A model generated the notes under the pieces. It saw only the letters and a program-made list of their open reading frames with translations. It had not been told where the DNA came from and did no database searches. DNA of 64,000 nucleotides from Cystobacter ferrugineus (GTDB lineage: Bacteria; Myxococcota; Myxococcia; Myxococcales; Myxococcaceae): positions 289,602 to 353,601 of the forward strand of contig NZ_MPIN01000011.1 of the NCBI RefSeq assembly GCF_001887355.1, in the 5' to 3' direction. Shown here piece by piece: positions 1 to 8,951 of this stretch (its first letter is position 1; each line of letters begins with the position of its first letter). The translations under genes were made by a program, and so were the position numbers.

Positions 1-180
1 CACGGGCCCACGCCCGGGGCGCTCCGGTTACAGCCTTGCTCCCTGCTTTGCAGCCCCCTTGCGCCCCTCGGGGAATTTCCCCTCATGGCCCGGCCCCTGC
101 AAGCAAATCCATACATTCAAGGATTCGCCGAATAGCAAGCCAGTCCTGTGAAAACCCGATGGATGCCAGCGAGGAAGACC

Positions 181-1401
181 ATGTCGATTGCGGCCCGTCA
201 GCCCTACCTGCCGCCCGAGAGCGAGAGCCTGTTCGATCCGACGCCGCCGTGCCGGGCGCTGGACGAGGAGCCGGTGTACTGGTCGGAGGCCTCGCGGGGC
301 TGGATCATCCGCCGGCACGAGGACGTGCTGGGTTGCCTGCGCGACGCGCGGCTGAGGGCCTCGGAGGAGATGCTGCTCGACGCGCGGCTGCGGGAGCTGA
401 GCCCCGAGCTGGCCGAGGCCTTGCGCGAGACGTTCGCCGCGCATCCGTGGGAGGGACGTGAGGCCGTGCCGCTGCGCCGTCAGGCCGCTCCGGGCTTCAT
501 GCCCCAGGTGCTCGATGCCTGGCGTCCGGCCATCCGAGGCCTCGTGAAGCGGCTGGTGCGGCGGGGCGGGCAGGACTGGATGGACGCGGTGCGGGCGGTG
601 TGCGTGCCCCTGCCCGCGCTCGTCCTCGCCGAGGTGTTCGCCCTTCCCGAGCGGGATCGGGAGCCCTTCCTCGCCTGGGCCTGGCAGCTCGCGGACTTCC
701 ATTCACCCGCCGCGGACGCGGATCGGGGCTCCCTGGCGCGGGCGGCCCTGGGGGCGACGCGTGGCTTCCTCGCCTGGCTGTCCCCCTTGCTCGAGGAGCG
801 GCTCCGGGCGCCCGGCGCGGATCTGCTCAGCCGGATGCTCCAGGTCGAGCAGCCGGGAGCGCGCACCCCGGTGCAGCGGGTGTCCACGCTCGCCCTGTTC
901 CTCGTCTCCGGGCTCGGGTTCGTGACGGATCAGCTCGGCAACGTGCTGCACGAGGTGCTCGCGCGTCCGGAGCTCTGGCGCACGCTCCGGGTGGATCGCT
1001 CGAGGATCCGTCCGGCCGTGGAGGAGGCGCTGCGCTTCCAGCCCGCGCGGCCCGTGCTGTACCGCACCGTCGGGGAGACCCTCACGCTGCGCGGGCGCAC
1101 CCTGCACCCGGGCGAGGTGGTGCTCCTGGACGTGGCCGCCGCCAACCGGGATCCCCGGGTCTTCACCACGCCGGAGCGCTTCGAGCTCCACCGGGACGCC
1201 GCCCGGCAGAAACACGTGACGTTTGGTTTCGGGCTGCACCACCGGCTGGACGCGGGGCTCATCCGTCACCAACTGGAGTGCCTCCTCGAGGTGCTGCTGG
1301 AGGAGTTCCCCGGCCTGCGCCTGGACGAGGAGCGTCTGCCCCGGCTCAAGCGCCACGGTCCGCGGGTGCGCGGCTTCGAGACGCTGCCCGCGCGGTGGTG
1401 A
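181..1401 (+). CDS. Cytochrome P450-fold protein lacking the haem-ligand Cys
   Basis: A 406-residue protein with P450 fold that probably cannot bind haem. The helix-K ExxR pair is kept (E282, R285), but the haem loop reads FGFGLHHRLDAG: the ligand Cys is Arg355 and the following Gly is Asp357. The I-helix acid/Thr pair is also gone (SGLGFVTD at 243-250, where active enzymes have AGHETT). Known P450 homologues without the Cys, such as EryCII and DesVIII, serve as helper proteins of a glycosyltransferase; none is encoded in this window, so the partner is unknown. The ATG used has a GAGGAAG box just upstream; in-frame GTG 33 bases earlier and ATG 18 bases earlier are alternatives. A gap of about 200 bases separates it from the aldehyde dehydrogenase, so shared regulation is not certain. 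Confidence 0.85.
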   Translation: MSIAARQPYLPPESESLFDPTPPCRALDEEPVYWSEASRGWIIRRHEDVLGCLRDARLRASEEMLLDARLRELSPELAEALRETFAAHPWEGREAVPLRRQAAPGFMPQVLDAWRPAIRGLVKRLVRRGGQDWMDAVRAVCVPLPALVLAEVFALPERDREPFLAWAWQLADFHSPAADADRGSLARAALGATRGFLAWLSPLLEERLRAPGADLLSRMLQVEQPGARTPVQRVSTLALFLVSGLGFVTDQLGNVLHEVLARPELWRTLRVDRSRIRPAVEEALRFQPARPVLYRTVGETLTLRGRTLHPGEVVLLDVAAANRDPRVFTTPERFELHRDAARQKHVTFGFGLHHRLDAGLIRHQLECLLEVLLEEFPGLRLDEERLPRLKRHGPRVRGFETLPARW

Positions 1402-1602
1402 CGGACCCCCGGGGACGCGGGGCGCGTGTCTGGTGGCAGGCAGGGGGAGCGTGCACGGGCCGATGCCCGGCGTGCCCCGCGGGGCGGGAGGCTGTCGGTT
1501 AAAATACCTCCCAGGGGCCCGGATCCGAGGGGCATTTCAGATTGGGCCGGACCTCCTGCTAGGCTGCGATTTCCAGACATCCTCGTAGCCGTGGGGGAGC
1601 GC

Positions 1603-3087
1603 GTGTCCTTCGTCCAGTTGCCCGAGAGCCCCATTTCCTGCCGCAACCTCGTGGGGGGCGAATGGCTCGTTCCGCGAGACGTCCCGCTCGCCGAGGTGAT
1701 CAGTCCCTATACCGGAGGCGTCATCGGCCGGGTGCCGATGACATCCGAGGCGGGCGTGGCCCAGGCGGTGGAGGCGGCGCGGGCGGCGGTGCCTGGCTGG
1801 CGCGCCACGCCCCTGCGCGAGCGCACCACGCTCATGGCGCGCTTCCGCTCGCTGCTCGAGTCCCAGTTGGATCGCCTGTCCCACCTGGCCGCGAGCGAGG
1901 CGGGCAAGACGGTGGCCGAGGCGCGCGCGGGCCTGCTCAAGGGCCTGGAGGTGTGTGACTTCGCGCTGTCGTTGCAGAACCTGGACGCCGGGGGCGCCAT
2001 GGAGGTGAGCCGCGGCATCACCTGCGAGTTCCGCCGGGAGCCGCTGGGCGTGGTGGCGGGCATCACCCCGTTCAACTTCCCCGCCATGGTGCCGATGTGG
2101 ATGATTCCCATCGCGCTCACGGTGGGCAACTGCTTCATCCTCAAGCCCTCGGAGAAGGTGCCGCTCACGGCGTGCGCGCTCGGGGAGCTGCTGGTGGAGG
2201 CGGGCCTGCCGCGCGGCGTGTTCTCCGTGGTGCACGGCGGGCGCGAGGCGGTGGAGGCCCTGGTGGCCCACCCGGACGTGCGCGCGGTGGGCTTCGTGGG
2301 CTCGTCCGCGGTGGCGCGGCGCGTGTACGCGGAGGGCAGCGCGCGGGGCAAGCGCGTGCTGGCGCTCGGCGGCGCGAAGAACCACCTCATCGTCGCGCCG
2401 GACGCGGACGAGGCCCTCACCTCACAGGCCGTGGTGGACTCCTTCACCGGGTGCGCGGGCCAGCGCTGCATGGCGGCCAGCGTGATGCTCGCGGTGGGCA
2501 ACGTGGAGCACATCCTCGAGCGGGTGCGCGAGCGCGCCTCGCGGCTGGAGTGCGGCCCGGGCATGGGCGCCATCATCGACCGGGCGAGCCTCACGCGGCT
2601 GGAGACGGCCATCGCCACGGCGGAGAAGGCCGGCGCGCGGGTGGTGCTGGATGGGCGCGGCAAGCGTCCCGCGGGCGAGCCCTGGGCGGGCGGGCACTGG
2701 CTCGGGCCCACCCTCCTCGATGGCGTGCGCCCGGACATGGAGGCGGCGCAGCGCGAGCTGTTCGGCCCGGTGCTGTCCATCGTCCGCGTGCCCACCCTGT
2801 CCGCGGCGCTCGAGGTGGAGAACGCCTCGCCCTATGGCAACGCGGCCTCCATCTTCACCACCAACGGCGCGGTGGCGCAGGCGGTGGTGGAGGGCGCGCG
2901 CGTGGGCATGGTGGGCGTCAACGTGGGCGTGCCCGTGCCCCGCGAGCCCTTCTCCTTCGGCGGTACCGGCGAGTCCAAGTTCGGTCATGGCGACATCACG
3001 GGGGTCGCGAGCCTCGGTTTCTGGACGGATCTCAAGAAGGTCACCCGGAAGTGGAGCACCCGCACCGACGGCAGCTGGATGAGCTGA
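1603..3087 (+). CDS. mmsA: CoA-acylating methylmalonate/malonate-semialdehyde dehydrogenase
   Basis: Aldehyde dehydrogenase of the MMSDH family (about 494 residues, the usual length), which turns methylmalonate or malonate semialdehyde into propionyl- or acetyl-CoA with release of CO2 and NADH. Family marks are FNFPAMVPMWMIPIAL (the Rossmann/CoA region), GGAKNH where ordinary dehydrogenases have a Glu, and the active-site loop GCAGQRCMA with catalytic Cys near residue 289. It stands just ahead of a uracil-catabolism gene set whose known carbon product is 3-hydroxypropionate, so processing of malonate semialdehyde is a sensible role (inference). The start is uncertain: GTG at 1603 has GGGGGAG close in front; GTG at 1591 is the alternative. 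There are 40 bases to the next gene. Confidence 0.9.
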   Translation: MSFVQLPESPISCRNLVGGEWLVPRDVPLAEVISPYTGGVIGRVPMTSEAGVAQAVEAARAAVPGWRATPLRERTTLMARFRSLLESQLDRLSHLAASEAGKTVAEARAGLLKGLEVCDFALSLQNLDAGGAMEVSRGITCEFRREPLGVVAGITPFNFPAMVPMWMIPIALTVGNCFILKPSEKVPLTACALGELLVEAGLPRGVFSVVHGGREAVEALVAHPDVRAVGFVGSSAVARRVYAEGSARGKRVLALGGAKNHLIVAPDADEALTSQAVVDSFTGCAGQRCMAASVMLAVGNVEHILERVRERASRLECGPGMGAIIDRASLTRLETAIATAEKAGARVVLDGRGKRPAGEPWAGGHWLGPTLLDGVRPDMEAAQRELFGPVLSIVRVPTLSAALEVENASPYGNAASIFTTNGAVAQAVVEGARVGMVGVNVGVPVPREPFSFGGTGESKFGHGDITGVASLGFWTDLKKVTRKWSTRTDGSWMS

Positions 3088-3127
3088 CGCACGCCTGCCG
3101 CATCTCGAGTTCCAAGGAGGGCGAGTC

Positions 3128-4381
3128 ATGCCCGACAAGAAGGCCAGCAACCACATTCGTCTGACGTCCCACCCCGACAGCGACACGCAGGTCCTTCCCA
3201 TCCGTTGGGGCGATCCGGATCCCCTGCGCCGGGGCCCCGTCATCGCCACGCTCACCGAGCCCGCGCACCGCAACGCCGTCGGCACGCACTCGGGCTCGTA
3301 CGCCATCTACCGCGCCATCGCCGTGGCCGCGGGCCAGCTCACGCAGGACCACCGCGCGGACCTCACCAACACGGCGCCCGCCGCGCAGGTGGGCCCCCAC
3401 AAGTCCTGGGGAGACCCCCAGCGCATCGTGTCCATGGATCCGTGGGGCGCCGTGGCGCCGCAGGTCTTCCAGAGCTACCGCCAGCAGGGCATGGACATCC
3501 GGCCCTCCATCGCCATCACCCGCGCGCACATCAACATGCCGGAGCTGCGCGACGCCATCACCGCGGGCCGCCTCAAGCCGGATGGGAAGATCCTCTGCGC
3601 CAATGGCGACGTGACCGTGGTGAAGGCGGCCATCGAGCCGGTGTGGTACCTGCCGGGAATCGCCAAACGCTTCGGGCTGACCGAGGCGGCGCTGCGCCGC
3701 GGCCTCTTCGAGCAGACGGGCGGCATGTTCCCCGAGCTCATCACCCGCTCGGACCTGGACGTGTTCCTGCCGCCCATCGGCGGCCAGACGCTCTACTTCT
3801 TCGGGGAGATGGACACCATTCCCAACCCCGACATCCCGCTCGCGGTGCGCGTGCACGACGAGTGCAACGGCTCGGACGTGTTCGGCAGCGACATCTGCAC
3901 CTGCCGGCCCTACCTCACGCACGGAATCGAAGTCTGCATCCAGACGGCGCAGGAGGGCGGCGCGGGCGTCATCGCCTACTCGCGCAAGGAGGGCCGCGCG
4001 CTCGGCGAGGTGACGAAGTTCCTCGTGTACAACGCGCGCAAGCGCCAGGAGGGCGGCGACTCGGCCGCCACCTACTTCCACCGCACCGAGTGCGTGGCGG
4101 GCGTGCAGGACATGCGCTTCCAGGAGCTGATGCCGGACTCGCTGCACTGGCTGGGCATCACCCGCATCCACCGCTTCGTGTCCATGAGCGACATGAAGCA
4201 CGACGCCATCGTCAACTCGGGCATCGAAATCCTCGAGCGCGTGCCCATTCCCGAGGAGCTCATCCCCGCGGACGCCAAGGTGGAGATGGAGGCGAAGAAG
4301 GCCGCCGGCTATTTCACCAACGGCAAGGTGGCCTCCGAGGCGGAACTGCAAGAGGTGAAGGGCAGGGCGCTCGATGCCTGA
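3128..4381 (+). CDS. GTP cyclohydrolase II-like protein, URC1 type (uracil catabolism)
   Basis: Homologue of GTP cyclohydrolase II (417 residues) of the longer type found in the URC uracil-degradation route first described in Lachancea kluyveri (URC1). The zinc cysteine pattern of the family is present in DECNGSDVFGSDICTCRP, and the EGRALGEVTKF segment matches the EGRGIGL loop of RibA. It carries an N-terminal extension of about 190 residues not seen in RibA. The ATG follows an AAGGAGGG Shine-Dalgarno box. The next two genes encode DUF1688 (URC4) and uracil phosphoribosyltransferase (URC6/Fur1 activity), and the stop overlaps the next start by 8 bases; this trio is why I assign it to uracil catabolism and not to riboflavin synthesis. 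The ring-opening substrate is presumably UMP or a derivative, by analogy. Confidence 0.88.
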   Translation: MPDKKASNHIRLTSHPDSDTQVLPIRWGDPDPLRRGPVIATLTEPAHRNAVGTHSGSYAIYRAIAVAAGQLTQDHRADLTNTAPAAQVGPHKSWGDPQRIVSMDPWGAVAPQVFQSYRQQGMDIRPSIAITRAHINMPELRDAITAGRLKPDGKILCANGDVTVVKAAIEPVWYLPGIAKRFGLTEAALRRGLFEQTGGMFPELITRSDLDVFLPPIGGQTLYFFGEMDTIPNPDIPLAVRVHDECNGSDVFGSDICTCRPYLTHGIEVCIQTAQEGGAGVIAYSRKEGRALGEVTKFLVYNARKRQEGGDSAATYFHRTECVAGVQDMRFQELMPDSLHWLGITRIHRFVSMSDMKHDAIVNSGIEILERVPIPEELIPADAKVEMEAKKAAGYFTNGKVASEAELQEVKGRALDA

Positions 4382-5570
4382 AGCGCCCGCGGCCGCCGTC
4401 TCGTATCTGCTCGGCCCGCGCGCCATCCGCGAGCGGTGCCGGGCCCTGCTGGAGCTGGGGCTCGAGGGCCGGCTCGAGCACTTCCGCGTGGACATGGCGC
4501 GGCTGCCCGCCGTGGCGGACTACGTGCTGGAGGTGACACGCGAGGCCTATCCCACGCTCGACATCCCGGTGCACAGCCGCTGGGGCCACTTCGACGTGGG
4601 CGGCATCCGGCGCAACGCGGAGCTGGAGGCGCGGCTGGCCCCGCTGCCGCCCGCCGGGCGTGCCCGGGCGAAGTTGGACCTGGTGGTCACCAGCGTGCTG
4701 CTGGACGCGGGCAGCGGGCCCACGTGGAAGTACCAGGAGCCCGGCGGTGGCACCTACGCGCGCTCCGAGGGGCTGGCCGTGGCCAGCTTCCGCATGTTCC
4801 TCGCGGGCGCGTTCTCCTCGGATCCCTCCCAGCCCCTGCGCGCGGACGCCGAGGGCTTGCGCGGCCTGAGCCTCGAGTCGCTCGCGGAGGGCTTCCAGGT
4901 GACGGAGGACAATCCGCTCGCGGGCCTGGAGGGCCGGCTGGAACTGCTGCACGGCCTGGGCCGGGTGCTGCCGAGGCCCGGGACGCTCTTCGATCTGCTC
5001 GCGGCCCATGGCCGGCGGGTGGTGACGGCCGCGCAGGTGCTGGGGCAGGTGCTCCAGTCGCTGGGTCCCATCTGGCCGGGCCGGATTACCCTGGATGGGA
5101 TGAACCTGGGCGACGTGTGGCCGCACTCGGCGCTGGGTGCCCTGGATCATTCCGACTCCCTGGTGCCCTTCCACAAGCTGTCGCAGTGGCTCACCTACTC
5201 GTTGCTGGAGCCGCTGGAGGAAGGGGGCCTCCAGGTGACGGGACTGGAGGAGCTCACCGGACTGCCCGAATACCGCAACGGCGGGCTGCTGGTGGACGGG
5301 GGCGTGCTGGTGCCCCGGGACGAGCGGCTGTTCACGGACGCGTACAAGCCGGGCTCGGAGCCCATCGTGGAGTGGCGGGCGCTGACGGTGGCGCTGCTGG
5401 ACGAGGTGGGCCAGCACGTGCGCGAGCGGCTCGGGATGACGGCCGAGCAGCTCCCGCTGGCCAAGGTGCTCCAGGGCGGCACATGGAGCGCGGGGCGGAA
5501 GCTGGCCGCCCAGAAACGCCCGGGTGGCCCGCCGCCCATCCGCATCGAGAGCGACGGAACGGTGTTCTGA
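4374..5570 (+). CDS. DUF1688 family protein, URC4 type (uracil catabolism)
   Basis: DUF1688 protein of 398 residues, the family of fungal URC4/Urg3. The chemical step it performs is not settled, but in yeast it is required to use uracil as nitrogen source. Recognisable features are the N-terminal [11 protein letters not shown] segment, [12 protein letters not shown] near residue 65, and a C-terminal [17 protein letters not shown] tail typical of the family. No signal peptide or membrane segment, so it should be cytoplasmic. Its ATG lies inside the end of the preceding gene (8-base overlap), which implies translational coupling, and 32 bases separate it from upp. Its presence between the URC1-like and UPRT genes is strong support for a bacterial URC operon. 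Confidence 0.88.
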   Translation: MPEAPAAAVSYLLGPRAIRERCRALLELGLEGRLEHFRVDMARLPAVADYVLEVTREAYPTLDIPVHSRWGHFDVGGIRRNAELEARLAPLPPAGRARAKLDLVVTSVLLDAGSGPTWKYQEPGGGTYARSEGLAVASFRMFLAGAFSSDPSQPLRADAEGLRGLSLESLAEGFQVTEDNPLAGLEGRLELLHGLGRVLPRPGTLFDLLAAHGRRVVTAAQVLGQVLQSLGPIWPGRITLDGMNLGDVWPHSALGALDHSDSLVPFHKLSQWLTYSLLEPLEEGGLQVTGLEELTGLPEYRNGGLLVDGGVLVPRDERLFTDAYKPGSEPIVEWRALTVALLDEVGQHVRERLGMTAEQLPLAKVLQGGTWSAGRKLAAQKRPGGPPPIRIESDGTVF

Positions 5571-5602
5571 GTTTCAACGGAAGAAGGCAAGGGGAGAGCG
5601 CG

Positions 5603-6241
5603 ATGAAATACTCGGACAACTGCACCGTGGTGGATCACCCACTGGTGAAGCACAAGCTGACGCTGATGCGCCGCAAGGACACGAGCACGGCGTCCTTCCG
5701 TGCGCTCCTCCAGGAAATCTCCCTGCTGCTCGCCTACGAGGCGACGAGGGATTTGAAGCTGACGGAGGAGCTCATCGAGACGCCGATGGCGCAGATGAAC
5801 GCGCCGGTGCTCGAGGGCAAGAAGCTGGTGCTGGTGGCCATCCTGCGCGCGGGCCAGGGCATCCTGGACGGCATGCTGCAACTGGTGCCGAGCGCCCGCA
5901 TCGGGCACATCGGCCTGTACCGCGACCCGAAGACGCTCTCGGCGGTGGAGTACTACTACAAGGTGCCCAACCAGCTCGCGGACCGCGACGTCATCGTGTG
6001 CGATCCGATGCTCGCCACGGGCAACTCGGCGGTGGCGGCGCTCACCCGCATCAAGCGCAGCAAGCCGGGCAGTCTGCGCTTCATGTGTCTGTTGGCCTGC
6101 CCCGAGGGCCTGGCCAACCTGCGCGAGCACCACCCGGACGTGCACGTCATCACCGCCGCGGTGGACGAGAAGCTCAACGAGCACGGCTACATCGTGCCGG
6201 GCCTGGGCGACGCGGGCGACCGGCTCTTCGGCACCCGCTAG
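5603..6241 (+). CDS. upp: Uracil phosphoribosyltransferase
   Basis: Converts uracil and PRPP to UMP. The 212-residue length is standard. The PRPP-binding loop reads [14 protein letters not shown] and the C-terminus [13 protein letters not shown] is the family's uracil-binding end. ATG is preceded by GGGGAGA with good spacing. As the last gene of the URC-like operon it would feed UMP into the ring-opening steps, not only into pyrimidine salvage. A GC-rich hairpin lies directly after the stop. Confidence 0.95.
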   Translation: MKYSDNCTVVDHPLVKHKLTLMRRKDTSTASFRALLQEISLLLAYEATRDLKLTEELIETPMAQMNAPVLEGKKLVLVAILRAGQGILDGMLQLVPSARIGHIGLYRDPKTLSAVEYYYKVPNQLADRDVIVCDPMLATGNSAVAALTRIKRSKPGSLRFMCLLACPEGLANLREHHPDVHVITAAVDEKLNEHGYIVPGLGDAGDRLFGTR

Positions 6242-6248
6242 CTGGCCA

Positions 6249-6278
6249 GGGCGGGCGGGTCCGGATTCCCGCTCGCCC
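6249..6278. terminator. GC-rich hairpin between convergent genes
   Basis: Inverted repeat GGGCGGGCGGG / CCCGCTCGCCC (10 of 11 pairs, 8-base loop) placed 8 bases after upp and 13 bases before the end of the converging fatty acid hydroxylase gene. No T-tract, so it may act as a transcription stop in both directions or as an mRNA 3' end. Confidence 0.5.
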
Positions 6279-6291
6279 GAAGCCGCCGGGA

Positions 6292-6942
6292 CTACTCCGC
6301 CGTGCTGGAGGAGACGCTGGGCCTGGCGGCCTCGCGCACGCGCAGCGAGCCCACCAGCGCGTCGATCCACCGGTGGCTGATGCCGTAGTTCTTGTCCGGG
6401 CAGGCGAAGTGGTGCGCCATGTGGTGCGCCCGCAGCGCCTTGCCCCAGGCCGTCCACGGCTTCTTGTAGTGCACCGCCCAGTGCAGGTAGTCGTACACGA
6501 GGTAGCCCGCGACGATGCCGACGAAGTAGGGGATGGTGGCGTCCGGCCGGCCCACCAGCCACAGCAGCCCGGCGATCACGATGGCCAGCGGGATGCTCGC
6601 GCCCAGCGGCATCACCAGCCGCTGCGGATCATCCGGGTACGTGTGGTGGTAGCCATGGATGATGGCGTGGAAGCGCCGGGTGAGCGGACCGTTGCCCTCC
6701 CAGTGGAAGAGGTGGCGGTGCAGCGTGTACTCCATGAAGCACCACGTGAGATAGCCCAGGGGCGCGAACAGGACGACCTGTTTCACGTGGGTCGTCTCGC
6801 TCCACAGCGCCCAGGCCAACAGGCCCGTGATGAGCGGGATGTAGAAGACGAAGGGGGTGGCGGGGTGGATCTTCGAAGCGGCTTCGAGGAAGTCGTTCTC
6901 GAACATCCGTGCGGAGGCGTGGCGCTCGTACTCGGTCTTCAT
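6292..6942 (-). CDS. Fatty acid 2-hydroxylase/sterol desaturase family membrane protein
   Basis: Integral membrane di-iron hydroxylase of 216 residues. The histidine clusters of the family are all present: HRHLFH, HAIIHGYHH, HWAVH and HHMAHHF. Hydrophobic spans occur near residues 25-65 and 110-150. The layout resembles fungal Scs7 and mammalian FA2H without the cytochrome b5 part, so the likely reaction is 2-hydroxylation of a fatty acyl chain; 2-hydroxy fatty acids are known in myxobacterial lipids. The ATG chosen gives MKTEYERH; upstream in-frame sequence does not look coding and no strong ribosome binding site was seen. Single gene, convergent with the URC operon. Confidence 0.87.
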   Translation of the reverse strand: MKTEYERHASARMFENDFLEAASKIHPATPFVFYIPLITGLLAWALWSETTHVKQVVLFAPLGYLTWCFMEYTLHRHLFHWEGNGPLTRRFHAIIHGYHHTYPDDPQRLVMPLGASIPLAIVIAGLLWLVGRPDATIPYFVGIVAGYLVYDYLHWAVHYKKPWTAWGKALRAHHMAHHFACPDKNYGISHRWIDALVGSLRVREAARPSVSSSTAE

Positions 6943-7923
6943 GGGCGTACCAGCAGGGAAGATGGAAGGCCGGAGGCGGTGAGCCCCCGTCCGAAACACC
7001 GCCATCCTCCTTATAAGGATAGGGCCCGGGGTCAAGAGGGCTCGTGACGAAACAGGGTGGGGAAACCAGCCGGAAGGTGTCTCCTACCCGGCACCGGGCA
7101 GGCGGGGGGGCACGATATCTCGTACTCTGTCGCCCCCTTCCCGGGCAGGGCGCCTCTCCTCCCCTGGAGCCGAGCCCCATGCCCGAGGGTGGACCCCAGG
7201 GTGCCCTCGTGGCCAGGCCCAGGCGCTCCTTCTGAAGGCTTCGCTCGTCCTCCGCTCCGAGCGGGGCACCCGGTGATGCTCGCCGTGAGCACCGGCCCCG
7301 CGGGCTGGATGCGCGGAGCGTGATCCCGGAAGCGCGGGCCCTCCCGCGGCTGTCGGTGTCTCCCTCGTCTCCGACCCTGGGGCGGGCGCGGGACGCGTGG
7401 GACGCGCGGCCCGAGCGCGTTCCGCCGGCGGCCCGTGGCACGGCGTGACGACCCGCCGCACCTCGAGGGTGAGGGGCATGGGCTTCATGGGTGGATGCGG
7501 GCTGGGCGCGTGCTTCGGGAATGGCGGGCGGTCACGCCCGCGCTCATCGAAGCCATGGACTTGGAGCTGGGGGCGGAGGTGGTCTTCCGCCTTCAGTGTG
7601 CGAAGGAGTCTGGAGGAGGCGCGCATTCCACCGCGGCGATCCTGCTCGCATTCGTGGGCGCACTTGAACGCATTGTCTTCGCGTGCTGGTACTCCATGTA
7701 TGACATTCGTTTTCGTCTGACATGAATGAGATACGGCGCCGTGGTTGTCTGTTGAAGACCCGACGCGCCCTCTCGCGAACGTCTGGCGCTACACGGGCTG
7801 GATGTCAAACCTCTCACCGCAAAGACTTTTCTTGAGTTCCGGTGGATGCAAGGAAGGCCGTACATCCGCATTCTGCCGTTACGGCCCTGGTGACCCAGAT
7901 GGCCGTGAGCCGGAGGTTGCGCC
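6943..7923. other. Gene-poor stretch
   Basis: Nearly one kilobase without a convincing gene. Short open frames exist on both strands (for example 7435-7725 on the plus strand, about 96 codons), but they have no recognisable motif, no good ribosome binding site and poor codon bias. The part from about 7660 to 7760 is less G+C-rich than its surroundings and may hold the promoter of the following lipoprotein gene. I saw no tRNA, terminal repeat or insertion-sequence remnant. Confidence 0.5.
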
Positions 7924-8904
7924 ATGGGGTTCACGTCTTTCAGGAGTCTTTGGAGCGGGATGGCCGGGCGTGGAGCGGTGTCACGATGGATGATGTGGCG
8001 ACTGCTGCTGTTGCTGTCAGTGATTGGTGTCGTGGCGTGCGGCGTGGAGCAGCCGCCCGACGAGATGCAAGGCCTGGAAACGAGGTCGCAAGCGTTTCAG
8101 GAAGACAATGGGCTGTCGCTCAATGGGCTGTCGCTCAATGGGTTGTCGCTCAATGGGTTGTCGCTCAATGGGCTGTCGCTCAATGGCTTGAATAGCGCGG
8201 ACTTCATCGCCTGGTTCAACAGCGCCGATGGTGGCAACCTGGCGGGCCATGAAACGCTGATGAAGTACCTGGTGCGCTGCGCGGTACCCGAGGGAGAGGT
8301 CCGTGTCTTCGTCAATCCGGCCACGGGAGTACGCCATGTCTGGGAAGGCGGCATGGGATTGGCTCCCCTCTGGTCGAGCGGCAGTCCGGCGACCCTGGAC
8401 GAGCAGCAGGTCATCTCCGCATGTCTGGCGGCCCACGCCAACAACTACGGGGTGCATGTCCCCATCTCCGTGCTGGGCAAGGACGCGATGGGCGATCTCA
8501 TCCCCTTCACGAGCCAGGAGCTCGTGAACTTCGCCCAGCGCGAGGCGTGCTTCTTCGGCAACCTCTTCATCCCGGGCGGCACGCTCTTCGCCGGCAATCA
8601 CATGGACGCGCTGTCGCCCGACCAGAGCACCCCGCGGCCGTGCGGTCTGCTCGGTCTGGGGACGATGAGCAACCCGGCGTGCACCCAGATGCAGCGCATC
8701 GGTCAGTGCCTGGATCACTGCCGGCTGGAGCCCAATGGCAACTTCTACAGCCAGTGCACCTACAACGGCGTGACGTACAAGCCGCTCACCACCCGCATCC
8801 GCCTCTCGGACGTGAATTTCTGCGGCGACGGCGTGTGCCAGGTGGGGGAGCGCAAGGGCCCGGGCTATACCGCCGATAGCTGCCGCGCCGACTGCGGGAT
8901 CTGA
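7924..8904 (+). CDS. Secreted lipoprotein with NGLSL pentapeptide repeats
   Basis: Lipoprotein of up to 326 residues. A hydrophobic stretch ends in VVAC, a lipobox, followed by a Gln-rich linker and five tandem NGLSL pentapeptides encoded by a 15-base repeat. The rest is a globular secreted domain with many Cys, ending in CGDGVCQVGE..CRADCG, a motif widespread in myxobacterial exported proteins. Function unknown; NGLSL-repeat proteins recur in this order of bacteria. The ATG used has a GGAGG box 7 bases upstream but gives a long n-region; ATGs at 7960 and 7990 would give a more usual signal peptide. A 10-base-pair hairpin follows the gene. Confidence 0.8.
   Translation: MGFTSFRSLWSGMAGRGAVSRWMMWRLLLLLSVIGVVACGVEQPPDEMQGLETRSQAFQEDNGLSLNGLSLNGLSLNGLSLNGLSLNGLNSADFIAWFNSADGGNLAGHETLMKYLVRCAVPEGEVRVFVNPATGVRHVWEGGMGLAPLWSSGSPATLDEQQVISACLAAHANNYGVHVPISVLGKDAMGDLIPFTSQELVNFAQREACFFGNLFIPGGTLFAGNHMDALSPDQSTPRPCGLLGLGTMSNPACTQMQRIGQCLDHCRLEPNGNFYSQCTYNGVTYKPLTTRIRLSDVNFCGDGVCQVGERKGPGYTADSCRADCGI
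8107..8190 (+). repeat. 15-base tandem repeat coding for NGLSL
   Basis: Five in-frame copies of AATGGGCTGTCGCTC (copies 3 and 4 have T for C at position 7) and a partial sixth. The near identity at DNA level suggests that copy number changes by slippage or recombination. Confidence 0.95.
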
Positions 8905-8917
8905 GCCGCCGGGGAGG

Positions 8918-8947
8918 GGGAGCGCGGCCCGGGGGGACCGCGCTCCC
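8918..8947. terminator. 10-bp perfect hairpin between convergent genes
   Basis: GGGAGCGCGG and CCGCGCTCCC pair perfectly around a 10-base loop. It lies between the stop of the NGLSL lipoprotein and the stop of the converging P450 gene, a position that fits a bidirectional terminator. No T-tract. Confidence 0.65.
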
Positions 8948-8951
8948 GGTT

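Noticed and set aside
1426..1602. N-terminal extension of the aldehyde dehydrogenase to the GTG at 1426
   Set aside because: The extra 59 residues are Arg/Gly/Pro-rich, not part of the family, and the frame has no ribosome binding site there.
3128..4381. Riboflavin synthesis GTP cyclohydrolase II (ribA)
   Set aside because: Longer N-terminus, altered loop residues and the DUF1688/UPRT neighbours fit the URC1 type better; no other rib gene is near.
7044..7323. Overlapping short open frames after the fatty acid hydroxylase gene
   Set aside because: No ribosome binding site, no homology pattern, and stop-free frames of this size are expected by chance at this G+C content.
8107..8190. Possible short CRISPR array
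   Set aside because: The 15-base units are contiguous, in frame and without spacers; it is a coding repeat.
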